Part shown: one piece after another, positions 1 through 5,878 of the stretch | Numbering within the stretch: the stretch's first letter is position 1 | Layout: every line of letters begins with the position of its first letter | Assembly (NCBI GenBank): GCA_937879825.1 | Contig: CALFMQ010000210.1 | Location: 1 to 6,780, forward strand | Origin: an uncultured Phycisphaerales bacterium | GTDB lineage: Bacteria > Planctomycetota > Phycisphaerae > Phycisphaerales > UBA1924 | Direction: 5' to 3' | Length of the DNA stretch: 6,780 nucleotides | The notes under the pieces: model-generated | Seen by the model: only the letters and a program-made list of their open reading frames with translations | Database searches by the model: none | What the model was told of the DNA's origin: nothing | Made by a program: the position numbers and the translations under genes

Positions 1-1799
1 CCATCGTCGGCGCCGGCAAGGCCGAGGGCGCGATGGACGCCGGCAACATGCTCAAACCCATGCTCGCGCGGGGCGAACTCCGCTGCATCGGCGCCACCAC
101 GCTCGATGAATACCGCCAGCACATCGAGAAGGACGCCGCACTCGAGCGCCGCTTCCAGCCCGTTGTCGTCGATCAACCCACCGTCGAGGACACCATCTCA
201 ATCCTCCGCGGCCTCAAGGAACGCTTCGAGGTCCACCACGGCGTGAACATCCAGGACAACGCCATCGTCTCGGCCGCCATTCTCTCCGATCGCTACATCT
301 CCGACCGCTTCCTCCCCGACAAAGCCATCGACCTCGTCGACGAAGCGTGCGCCATGATCCGCACCGAGATCGACTCGATGCCCGCCGAACTCGACGAAGC
401 CACCCGGCGCATCATGCAGCTCGAGATCGAGGAGGCCGCGCTCAAGAGGGAGAAGGACCGCGCCTCCAAGGACCGCCTCGATGCGATCGGCAAGGAACTC
501 GCCGACCTCCGCGCCAAGACCGACACCATGCGCGCCCAGTGGGAGCAGGAGAAGCAGGCCATCCACAAGGTGCAGGACCTCCGCGCGCAGATCGAACAGG
601 TCCGCCTCGATGTCGAAAGGGCCCAGCGCGCCTACGACCTCAACAAGGCCGCCGAACTCCAGCACGGCACGCTCCCCCGACTGCAGCACCAACTCGAGCA
701 GGAGGAGGCCCGCGCCAGGTCGCAAGCGGACTCCTCCACGCGCCTCCTCCGCGAGGAAGTCACTGAAGAAGAGATCGCCTCCATCGTCTCGCGCTGGACC
801 GGCATCCCTGTCACGCGCCTCGTCGAGGGCGAGCGCGAGAAACTCCTCAAACTCGACGAAATCCTCCACAAGCGCGTCGTCGGTCAGGACGAAGCCGTCG
901 ACCTCGTCGCCGACGCCGTCGTCCGCGCCCGCGCCGGAATCAAGGACCCCAAGCGCCCCATCGGCTCTTTCATCTTCCTCGGCCCGACCGGCGTCGGGAA
1001 GACCGAACTCGCCCGCACACTCGCCGAAGCACTCTTCGACTCCGAACAGAACATGGTGCGCATCGACATGTCCGAGTACATGGAGAAGCACGCCGTCTCA
1101 CGCCTCATCGGCGCACCCCCCGGATATGTTGGCTACGAAGAGGGCGGCCAACTCACCGAGGCCGTCCGGCGCAAGCCCTACGCCGTCATCCTCTTCGACG
1201 AAATCGAAAAGGCGCATCCCGATGTCTTTAATGTCCTGCTCCAGGTGCTCGACGACGGCCGCGTCACCGACGCTCAGGGCCGCACCGTCGACTTCAAGAA
1301 CACCGTCATCATCATGACCTCAAACATCGGCTCGGCCGATCTTCTCGAAGGCATCACACCCTCCGGCCAAATCACCAACGATGCGCGCGCCGCAGTGATG
1401 CGCCAACTCCGCGCCTCGTTCCGTCCGGAGTTCTTGAATCGCGTCGACGATATCGTGCTCTTCAAGCCGCTCCAGCGCGAGGAAGTGCGCCGTATCGTCC
1501 GTCTCCAGGCCGAGCTGCTGCGCAAGCGGCTCGTCGATCGCGGCATGTCGCTCACCATCACCGACGCCGCCGCCGACTTCATCGCCGACGCGTCCTACGA
1601 CCCGTCATTCGGCGCACGCCCCGTCAAGCGGTACCTCCAGCACGAGGTCGAGACCCGTGTCGGCCGCAAGATCATTGCCGGCGACATCGCAGAGGGCGAC
1701 GCCGTCATCATCGATACCGATGCCTCCGGGTTGACCGTCCGAGTGGCCCGCTCAGCGCAGTCCGAAGCCAAGCCCTCGGGCACCGCCTCGGTCGTGTGA
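1..1799 (+). CDS. clpB: ClpB, Hsp100 AAA+ protein disaggregase (5' truncated by the window edge)
   Basis: ClpB is a cytosolic hexameric AAA+ ATPase that threads aggregated proteins through its pore, working with DnaK/DnaJ/GrpE. The reading frame is open from base 3, and about 280 N-terminal residues (N-domain, module 1 Walker A and B) are missing upstream. Seen directly: the module 1 stretch GAGKAEGAMDAGNMLKP, sensor-1 region GATT (90-101) and the arginine pair in ALERRF (147-152). A long charged coiled-coil middle domain follows (about 380-760) and contains the AAELQHG signature, which separates ClpB from ClpA and ClpC. Then come the TGIPV linker, module 2 Walker A GPTGVGKT (981-1004), pore loop GYVG (1122-1133), Walker B VILFDE (1185-1202), sensor-1 TSN (1317-1325), arginine finger in FLNR (1440-1442) and sensor-2 GAR (1611-1619). 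No key residue is missing. The C-terminal tail after the last conserved block is slightly long and low in complexity. Promoter and heat-shock control lie outside the window. Confidence 0.97.
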   Translation, partial: IVGAGKAEGAMDAGNMLKPMLARGELRCIGATTLDEYRQHIEKDAALERRFQPVVVDQPTVEDTISILRGLKERFEVHHGVNIQDNAIVSAAILSDRYISDRFLPDKAIDLVDEACAMIRTEIDSMPAELDEATRRIMQLEIEEAALKREKDRASKDRLDAIGKELADLRAKTDTMRAQWEQEKQAIHKVQDLRAQIEQVRLDVERAQRAYDLNKAAELQHGTLPRLQHQLEQEEARARSQADSSTRLLREEVTEEEIASIVSRWTGIPVTRLVEGEREKLLKLDEILHKRVVGQDEAVDLVADAVVRARAGIKDPKRPIGSFIFLGPTGVGKTELARTLAEALFDSEQNMVRIDMSEYMEKHAVSRLIGAPPGYVGYEEGGQLTEAVRRKPYAVILFDEIEKAHPDVFNVLLQVLDDGRVTDAQGRTVDFKNTVIIMTSNIGSADLLEGITPSGQITNDARAAVMRQLRASFRPEFLNRVDDIVLFKPLQREEVRRIVRLQAELLRKRLVDRGMSLTITDAAADFIADASYDPSFGARPVKRYLQHEVETRVGRKIIAGDIAEGDAVIIDTDASGLTVRVARSAQSEAKPSGTASVV

Positions 1800-1842
1800 A
1801 TGACACACCCCATCCCGACCCGCCACGCCCAAAAACGCAATG

Positions 1843-1905
1843 GGGCCGGGGGCCCGGGATTGACCTGGAGGATCGCAATCCCGAGCCGTGTCCGGCCCCG
1901 CGGGG
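1843..1905. repeat. Cluster of GC-rich inverted repeats after clpB, possible 3'-end structure
   Basis: Three adjacent dyads follow the clpB stop by 44 to 106 bases. GGGCC/GGCCC (1843-1847 and 1851-1855) has a 3-base loop. CGGGATTG/CAATCCCG (1855-1862 and 1876-1883) has perfect 8-bp arms and a 13-base loop. CCCCGCGGGG (1896-1905) is a continuous palindrome. None is followed by a T-run, so this is not a textbook intrinsic terminator. The cluster could stabilise the clpB mRNA 3' end or assist termination, or it could simply reflect GC-rich spacer sequence. Confidence 0.35.
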
Positions 1906-1969
1906 AGAAAGCCAACGCCGATTGCTCCCTGCGGGCCGGCTGGGGTGCTCGTGTCGGAGGCGGTCGGCT

Positions 1970-1988
1970 CGTTGGCCATTGGCCAACG
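1970..1988. promoter_or_regulatory. Perfect 19-bp palindrome, operator-like
   Basis: CGTTGGCCA-T-TGGCCAACG is an uninterrupted inverted repeat with 9-bp arms around a single central T. Length and symmetry fit a binding site for a dimeric helix-turn-helix repressor. It lies 171 bases past the clpB stop and about 415 bases before the regulator start, which is far for direct repression of that gene unless transcription starts well upstream. As RNA the arms would have almost no loop, so a DNA site is more likely than a hairpin. The bound protein is unknown. Confidence 0.4.
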
Positions 1989-2203
1989 GCAGAGACTGGT
2001 GTGTCCGGGTCAGTCCCTGCCGAACTCGACCGCGCCCGTGGCCCTTCGGGACGAACGCTGGCTCACATAAATCTACGATTGCCGGCCCGCAAGTCAGTCT
2101 GATATCCGAACAAAATCCTATGACTTTTCCGCCCGCCTATGGCGTTTTCGTCACAGCCCCCCGCCGGCACCGACCGTCAACAGAACAACCCACGCCCCGA
2201 TCC

Positions 2204-2261
2204 GCGGAATCACGGAACCCTCCCGAATCACCTGCGAATCGGTTTCCGGGCCTAATTCCGC
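2204..2261 (+). repeat. Nested imperfect hairpin upstream of the regulator unit
   Basis: The outer arms GCGGAAT (2204-2210) and ATTCCGC (2255-2261) pair perfectly. Inside them CGGAACC (2213-2219) pairs with GGTTTCCG (2241-2248) with one bulged T. The internal loop is 2 bases on the left and 6 on the right, and the apical loop is 21 bases. The same stretch carries GAATC three times in direct orientation (2207, 2225, 2236). It could be a folded 5' leader, an attenuator-like element followed by the pyrimidine-rich stretch 2262-2284, or clustered operator half-sites. The transcription start is unknown, so whether it is transcribed is not clear. Confidence 0.35.
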
Positions 2262-2287
2262 AACCTCTTCCTTGTATTTCCCTCACA

Positions 2288-2343
2288 AACGCCCCAAACT
2301 AACGATGAAGTTCGTTCTCTCCGTGTCCGGGGCGTTCTTCATC
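2288..2343 (+). promoter_or_regulatory. Structured leader candidate with two interlocking pairings
   Basis: AACGCCCC (2288-2295) pairs perfectly with GGGGCGTT (2329-2336). GATGAAG (2304-2310), inside that loop, pairs perfectly with CTTCATC (2337-2343), directly 3' of the first stem. If both form, the result is a pseudoknot with a continuous 15-base 3' strand. The 8-base linker 2296-2303 could just span it. A small competing hairpin, AACGA (2301-2305) with TCGTT (2312-2316), would exclude the second pairing. The structure covers the start of the short leader reading frame at 2305 and ends 30 bases before the regulator's ribosome-binding site, so it could influence translation. Chance pairing in a GC-rich stretch remains possible. 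Confidence 0.3.
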
Positions 2344-2367
2344 TGGTCGGGCTTGGCAGCCCGTTGA
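2305..2367 (+). CDS. Possible 20-residue hydrophobic leader or signal peptide
   Basis: ATG at 2305 opens a 20-codon frame ending at TGA 2365-2367, 17 bases before the regulator start and in another frame. The peptide begins MKFVLSV, continues through a hydrophobic, aromatic-rich core (GAFFIWSGL) and ends AAR. It therefore looks like a short signal peptide or membrane-active peptide. In its favour: a Lys right after Met, then an almost uninterrupted hydrophobic run, and a position that would allow translational coupling to the regulator. Against it: no Shine-Dalgarno sequence precedes 2305, and the frame is short enough to arise by chance. Possible roles are a leader peptide tuning regulator expression or a precursor of a peptide sensed by the adjacent TPR-like regulator. 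Both are inference. Confidence 0.3.
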   Translation: MKFVLSVSGAFFIWSGLAAR

Positions 2368-2372
2368 GTGTC

Positions 2373-2378
2373 GAGGAG
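2373..2378 (+). promoter_or_regulatory. Ribosome-binding site GAGGAG that fixes the regulator start
   Basis: GAGGAG sits six bases before ATG 2385. A longer in-frame reading from TTG 2364 would place this motif inside the coding sequence and has no site of its own, so ATG 2385 is preferred. It also lies just after the stop of the short leader frame (2367), within reach of ribosomes finishing it. Confidence 0.75.
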
Positions 2379-2384
2379 TTCCAC

Positions 2385-3650
2385 ATGGATGTTCTGGAGG
2401 AACGCAAACAAAGATTGCACACGCTCATCGATATCGCGCGCGTGACGCGCGGGTGGAGCCGTGCGCAGATCGCGTCGGTGCTCGAACGCGATCCGACCAA
2501 GATCTATCCCGATACCGGGAATCCCAAGATGGACTTCCTGGTCCGTCTCGCCGAAGCCCTCGAATGGCCCGTCGGCAATGTGGTCGAGGTCGTCTGGGGG
2601 AGCGCCGACGCAGCGACCGACGCAAAGATCGAGATCGAGCCCACCGCTACCTTTAAGGAACTCAACGCATCCCTCGTCGAAGCGCACCGCGCGGGCAACT
2701 ACACCAGGGTCATCGAGATTTCCCGCTTGATGCTCGATGCCGCCGCGGATCCCGAGCAGAAAGCCCACGCGCTCGCGCGCGAAGCGTTCGCGTGGGACGC
2801 GATGGGTCGCTATTCCAAAGTCATCGAAACACTCAACGCGGCGTTGACCATCCCCTCGGTCACGACGCGCCTCCGCCGAATCATGCAGGCCAACATGGCC
2901 GCGGCGCAATACGCACTCTGGGACCTCACGCCCGCCCTGGGCACCGCCGATTACCTCGTCGCGTGGTACGAGCAGAATCCCCCCGAGTCCGTCCTGGATG
3001 AGAAGCGCCCCGCTTTCGTCAACTACCTGCGCGGCAACATCCACCGCCGCCTCATCGCGATCGAGCCCGAGTCGGCCGAAGCGCACGCAAATGCGGCCCG
3101 CCACAGTCTCGACCTCGCCATCGCCCAGCACGAACGACTGGCCGATGTGTTGGGCGACCACACGCTCCTCGGAATTGCCAACGGATGCCGCGGCGCGCTG
3201 ATGGAAATCGATGTCGAGCAGGGCCGCGCCGCCGGTGATGAGACCGTCGCCTCGATGCTCGCCCAGATCGAGATCGCCGCAAAGGACACATCGCTGACCG
3301 GGTACGCCCTCGAGGGCTGGGGATGGTGGTGCATTTTCGCATCCAACATCGCCCTCCGACACCTCTCCGGGTCGCACCTCCAGCAGGCCGTCAACCAACT
3401 CACCAATCACGCGATCGATTTCGCCGACCGACTCGGCCACTGGGCCATGCGCGAACGCGCCTTCACGCTCCAACTCTCCCTCTACGAACGCATCAAGGCA
3501 TCCACCGGCATCGAAGTGCCGATCGCCCTCGACGAGGAGCAGCGTCCGCTGATCGCCTCCACCATGGGCCGGTTCCCACGCTTCCGAGCCGTCGGCTGGC
3601 AGATCCTCGAAATGAATAACCTCGTCCGCGAGCCCTCGCGGTCGCGCTGA
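2385..3650 (+). CDS. XRE-like helix-turn-helix regulator with TPR-like helical sensor region
   Basis: This 421-aa cytosolic protein is predicted to bind DNA through its N terminus and sense a ligand or partner through a long all-helical C terminus. Residues about 11-72 read as an XRE/Cro-type five-helix fold: LIDIARVTRGWSRAQIA, then a recognition-helix region, then FLVRLAEALEWPVGNVVEV. The body has TPR-like helix pairs: about 88-120 (hydrophobic helices around RAGNYTRVIEISR), about 123-156 (AFAWDAMGRYSKVIETLNAAL) and about 165-200. Later helices are more diverged and Trp-rich (EGWGWWCIF). No signal peptide or membrane segment is visible. HTH plus TPR is the layout of RNPP regulators (Rgg, PlcR, NprR), which bind short peptides, but sequence-level membership cannot be claimed. 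The PEP-CTERM gene follows after 18 bases, so the two are probably cotranscribed. The target operator is unknown; autoregulation through the upstream repeats is plausible. Confidence 0.75.
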   Translation: MDVLEERKQRLHTLIDIARVTRGWSRAQIASVLERDPTKIYPDTGNPKMDFLVRLAEALEWPVGNVVEVVWGSADAATDAKIEIEPTATFKELNASLVEAHRAGNYTRVIEISRLMLDAAADPEQKAHALAREAFAWDAMGRYSKVIETLNAALTIPSVTTRLRRIMQANMAAAQYALWDLTPALGTADYLVAWYEQNPPESVLDEKRPAFVNYLRGNIHRRLIAIEPESAEAHANAARHSLDLAIAQHERLADVLGDHTLLGIANGCRGALMEIDVEQGRAAGDETVASMLAQIEIAAKDTSLTGYALEGWGWWCIFASNIALRHLSGSHLQQAVNQLTNHAIDFADRLGHWAMRERAFTLQLSLYERIKASTGIEVPIALDEEQRPLIASTMGRFPRFRAVGWQILEMNNLVREPSRSR

Positions 3651-3668
3651 TACCATCCGGAGTACCCG

Positions 3669-4190
3669 ATGACGCAAATCAAGAACACTTTGATCGCAGG
3701 ACTGGCAGCGCTCGCGGCCACGGTGATCTCCTCGTCCGCTCTGGCCGGAATCGGCGGCACGGACAGCAGGCCCGTGATCCGCGGTGAGCGTGCCCCGGCG
3801 ATCCCGCTGTCGATCAACACCGGACCCAACGACTCCAGCCCCTTCGCGTTCGCCGATTTCCCCGATCTCCCCGGTTACCTCCCGCCGGAGACCGAGGACC
3901 GATCTGACGAGACCGAAGAGGTCTACTTCGGAGGCGGAATCGACAACGGCGCCATCAACTTCGGCGGCCCCAAGCTCCCGCCGCCGACCACAGAGCAGAC
4001 CTTCGGTGAGCCGTTCCCCGATTGGGGCCACGGCATCTCGGTCCCGTTCGTGCCTCGCGTCGGTTCGCCGCTCGATGACGACATCTCCGGTTCGGATCGC
4101 ATCCCCGCCGCGCCCGCGAGTATTCCGGCACCCGGCGCCGCGGTCCTGCTGATGGCAGGTGCCGCTGCCGCCCGCCGCCGCCGGCGCTGA
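3669..4190 (+). CDS. Short exported protein with PEP-CTERM-type sorting signal
   Basis: The 173-aa product has a Sec signal peptide: a Lys in the n-region, a hydrophobic core at about 8-20, and a likely cut after ALA at residue 26. The C terminus, residues 152-173, is IPAPG, a hydrophobic run AAVLLMAGAAAA and five arginines. This is the tripartite PEP-CTERM pattern in its planctomycete form, recognised in the family by an exosortase that processes the protein at the membrane on its way to the surface or matrix. The mature middle (27-151) is Pro/Gly/Asp-rich, acidic, has no Cys and no recognisable fold, and is probably disordered. It is short for this class. The start ATG 3669 has GGAG at 3659-3662, six bases upstream. 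It lies 18 bases after the regulator stop and before a strong terminator, so it is probably the last gene of that unit. Its binding partner or substrate is unknown. Confidence 0.85.
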   Translation: MTQIKNTLIAGLAALAATVISSSALAGIGGTDSRPVIRGERAPAIPLSINTGPNDSSPFAFADFPDLPGYLPPETEDRSDETEEVYFGGGIDNGAINFGGPKLPPPTTEQTFGEPFPDWGHGISVPFVPRVGSPLDDDISGSDRIPAAPASIPAPGAAVLLMAGAAAARRRRR

Positions 4191-4230
4191 GTCAGGCCCG
4201 GCGATCCCGATCTCCTGCCCGCAAACCTTC

Positions 4231-4260
4231 GCACCCCGGCCTACCCGCCGGGGTGCTTTC
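4231..4260 (+). terminator. Intrinsic terminator after the PEP-CTERM gene
   Basis: GCACCCCGGC (4231-4240) and GCCGGGGTGC (4247-4256) form a perfect 10-bp stem with the 6-base loop CTACCC, followed by TTTC. The stem is very stable, though the T-tract is short. It lies 40 bases after the stop at 4190 and separates the regulator/PEP-CTERM unit from the barrel unit. Confidence 0.8.
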
Positions 4261-4288
4261 GTATGCGATCTCCGCAGACCGCGCCGCC

Positions 4289-4317
4289 TTGACATCCAAT
4301 CGCCGCCGCCGTGAGAT
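4289..4317 (+). promoter_or_regulatory. Possible sigma70-type promoter for the barrel-lipoprotein-CHASE2 unit
   Basis: A perfect TTGACA -35 box (4289-4294) is followed after 17 bases by TGAGAT (4312-4317), which matches the -10 consensus only at positions 1, 5 and 6. It lies between the preceding terminator and the first gene of the next unit, with room for a leader of about 65-70 bases. The -35 box is convincing, the -10 box is weak. Confidence 0.4.
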
Positions 4318-4381
4318 GCACGCCCCCGGGCCGCCAGGACGCGGCAGTTCGAACCCGGATGTGTCTCGACACCACTCTCGT

Positions 4382-4385
4382 GGAG
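4382..4385 (+). promoter_or_regulatory. Ribosome-binding site GGAG that favours GTG 4392 as start of the barrel gene
   Basis: GGAG lies six bases before GTG 4392, the same spacing seen at the regulator, PEP-CTERM and lipoprotein starts. The alternative in-frame starts GTG 4311 and ATG 4359 have no such motif, and they would extend an already long n-region before the signal-peptide core. Confidence 0.5.
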
Positions 4386-4391
4386 CGCCGC

Positions 4392-5864
4392 GTGGACGAC
4401 TATCGCAACGCCTCGCCACTCTTCGTATCTCGCAATCGATCGCGGCCGAAGTGGGGCACCTGCGCCCTTCTCGCCGTCCTGTGCGGGGCTTCATTCGCCC
4501 ACGCTCAGGATGAGCAGCGCCGAATCGAGCGCATCCTCAGACCTACGGATGAGCGCGCCTTGGGCGGGTCTTTATCGCTCTCCCTGACCGAGCGGACCCC
4601 GATCGATGTCGGCGGCTACCTCTCCCTGGTCGGCCTCCACCTCACCGACGCCAACGACAACGCCCACCGGCTCTTCCAGCCCGAGGTCGGACTCTACGCC
4701 CGCGCGACGATCGACAACACCCACTCCTTCTTCGTCCGGTCCCGGTTCCAGTACCGCGACTTCGGCGAGGGTGACTCGTTCGACGGCGAGGGCGACGGCT
4801 GGAGCGAGCCGTTCGTCGATCGCTTCTGGTACGAGATCGACATGACGCGCGCCTTCGCCGCCGACACGGTCGATCCCAACCACTCCCTCCGTGTCCGAAT
4901 CGGTCGCCAGTTCATCGACTGGGGCGCCGGGCTCGCGCTCTCAGAGAATCTCTACGCCATCAGGCCCGTCATGACGCTCGATCGGTGGACCTTCGACGCC
5001 GTCGCCGGCATCACACCCTCCGACGAGTCCGTCGTGGACTTCGACACCAGCCGAAACCAGTTCAACACCAACACGCGGCGCGGGTTCTTCGGTGGCCGCG
5101 TCGCCTACCGCACGCCCTCGAATCATGAGTTCTACGGCTACTACCTCCGGATGCAGGATTACAACGACGACCTCCAGCACGCACGCGCCACCGCCATCCC
5201 GGGCAAGTTCGACTTCGAATACAACGGCAACTACTTCGGCGTCGGCGCACGCGGCTCGTTCTCCACAAGTCTGCTCTACCTCGCCGAGTTCGTGTACGAA
5301 ACCGGCGAGAGCCAGGCCGATCCGCTCCGCAGCGTGCAGCGCGCCGAAGACATCAGCGCCTACGCCGCCCGCGCCCAGCTCACCTACCTCCTCCGCGACA
5401 AAAACCGCTCCCGCGTCGAGGGCGAACTGCTCCTCGCCTCGGGCGATGATGACCGCCTCGTCTCGACCGACACCATCGGCGGCAATCTCAGAGGATCGAA
5501 CGACACCGGGTTTAACTCACTCGGCTATGTCAACACCGGGCTCGCGTTCAGCCCCGCCCTCTCCAATCTCGTCGCGGTCCGAGTCGGCGGCTCCACGTTC
5601 CCCCTCACCGATGTCAACGGACTGGACCGCCTCCAGATCGGTGCCGATCTGCTGGTGAGTTTCAAACTCGACTCCGACGCGCCGATCGATGAAGCAACCG
5701 ACCCGGAGTCCTATCTCGGAACCGAACTCGACTTCTCGCTCAACTACGCCGTCACATCGGACCTCTCCCTGACCGCTCGCTACGGCGTCTTCTTCGGAGG
5801 CGACGCCATCACCGCCGCCGACACCCGCCACTTCGTCTTCGTCGGGCTGACGCTCTCATTCTGA
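4392..5864 (+). CDS. Outer-membrane beta-barrel protein resembling the alginate-export (AlgE-like) family
   Basis: Read from GTG 4392, the product is 490 aa, close to AlgE-type porins in length. A Sec signal peptide with basic residues up to Lys20 and a hydrophobic core at 22-36 ends at AHA, residue 38, so the mature protein starts QDEQ. The rest alternates polar and hydrophobic residues in many short strands rich in Tyr, Phe, Gly and Asp, and it ends in VGLTLSF with a terminal Phe, the classic outer-membrane insertion signal. Two stretches recall the alginate-export family: RIGRQFIDWGAG at 169-180 and LGTELDFSLNY...YGVFFGGDA at about 442-472. The family forms channels for polysaccharide or other solutes, but the substrate here cannot be told. 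The lipoprotein gene starts 14 bases after the stop. If the start were ATG 4359, the n-region would be 11 residues longer. Confidence 0.75.
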   Translation: MDDYRNASPLFVSRNRSRPKWGTCALLAVLCGASFAHAQDEQRRIERILRPTDERALGGSLSLSLTERTPIDVGGYLSLVGLHLTDANDNAHRLFQPEVGLYARATIDNTHSFFVRSRFQYRDFGEGDSFDGEGDGWSEPFVDRFWYEIDMTRAFAADTVDPNHSLRVRIGRQFIDWGAGLALSENLYAIRPVMTLDRWTFDAVAGITPSDESVVDFDTSRNQFNTNTRRGFFGGRVAYRTPSNHEFYGYYLRMQDYNDDLQHARATAIPGKFDFEYNGNYFGVGARGSFSTSLLYLAEFVYETGESQADPLRSVQRAEDISAYAARAQLTYLLRDKNRSRVEGELLLASGDDDRLVSTDTIGGNLRGSNDTGFNSLGYVNTGLAFSPALSNLVAVRVGGSTFPLTDVNGLDRLQIGADLLVSFKLDSDAPIDEATDPESYLGTELDFSLNYAVTSDLSLTARYGVFFGGDAITAADTRHFVFVGLTLSF

Positions 5865-5878
5865 ATCGAGGACCATCC

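Larger units (their letters stand above)
1800..2304. other. Intergenic region between clpB and the regulator unit, no convincing gene
   Basis: This gap of about 500 bases has no reading frame with a ribosome-binding site, a recognisable domain or the strong third-position C bias of the neighbouring genes. Its first part (1800-2060) is very GC-rich and full of inverted repeats. From about 2060 on, A/T-rich patches appear (for example 2065-2080 and 2100-2135), as expected for promoter DNA serving the downstream unit. I could not settle on a -35/-10 pair. TACGAT near 2074 and TGTATT near 2271 are only weak -10 candidates. The individual repeats are listed separately. An unrecognised small RNA cannot be excluded by eye. 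Confidence 0.6.

Noticed and set aside
198..1091. A 297-codon minus-strand open frame opposite clpB
   Set aside because: It is antisense to an unmistakable ClpB sequence, and its product is a repetitive Gly/Leu/Glu/Asp-rich sequence typical of GC-rich shadow frames.
481..1317. A 278-codon + strand frame inside clpB
   Set aside because: It is a Ser/Arg/Pro-rich frame-shifted reading of clpB; the clpB frame carries all AAA+ motifs without interruption.
2022..2055. A possible hairpin with a UUCG loop around GGCCCTTCGGGAC
   Set aside because: Only two or three consecutive pairs close the loop before a mismatch, so the stem is too weak to report.
1796..2302. A 168-codon + strand frame filling the clpB-regulator gap
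   Set aside because: It would start at a GTG overlapping the clpB stop, with no ribosome-binding site. Its product is Pro/Arg-rich with no fold, codon third positions lack the local C bias, and it runs through several inverted repeats.
2364..2384. TTG 2364 as the start of the regulator
   Set aside because: It would bury the GAGGAG ribosome-binding site inside the coding region and has none of its own. ATG 2385 has ideal spacing.
2283..4295. A 670-codon minus-strand open frame opposite the regulator and PEP-CTERM genes
   Set aside because: It mirrors the codon structure of the + strand genes (C/G third positions suppress stops on the opposite strand). Its translation is low in complexity and rich in Gly, Arg and Asp with no domain, while the + strand has a clear HTH, signal peptide and sorting signal.
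4311..4391. GTG 4311 or ATG 4359 as the start of the barrel gene
   Set aside because: Neither has a Shine-Dalgarno motif. GTG 4311 also abuts the possible -10 box and would add 27 residues before an already long signal-peptide n-region. ATG 4359 cannot be fully excluded.
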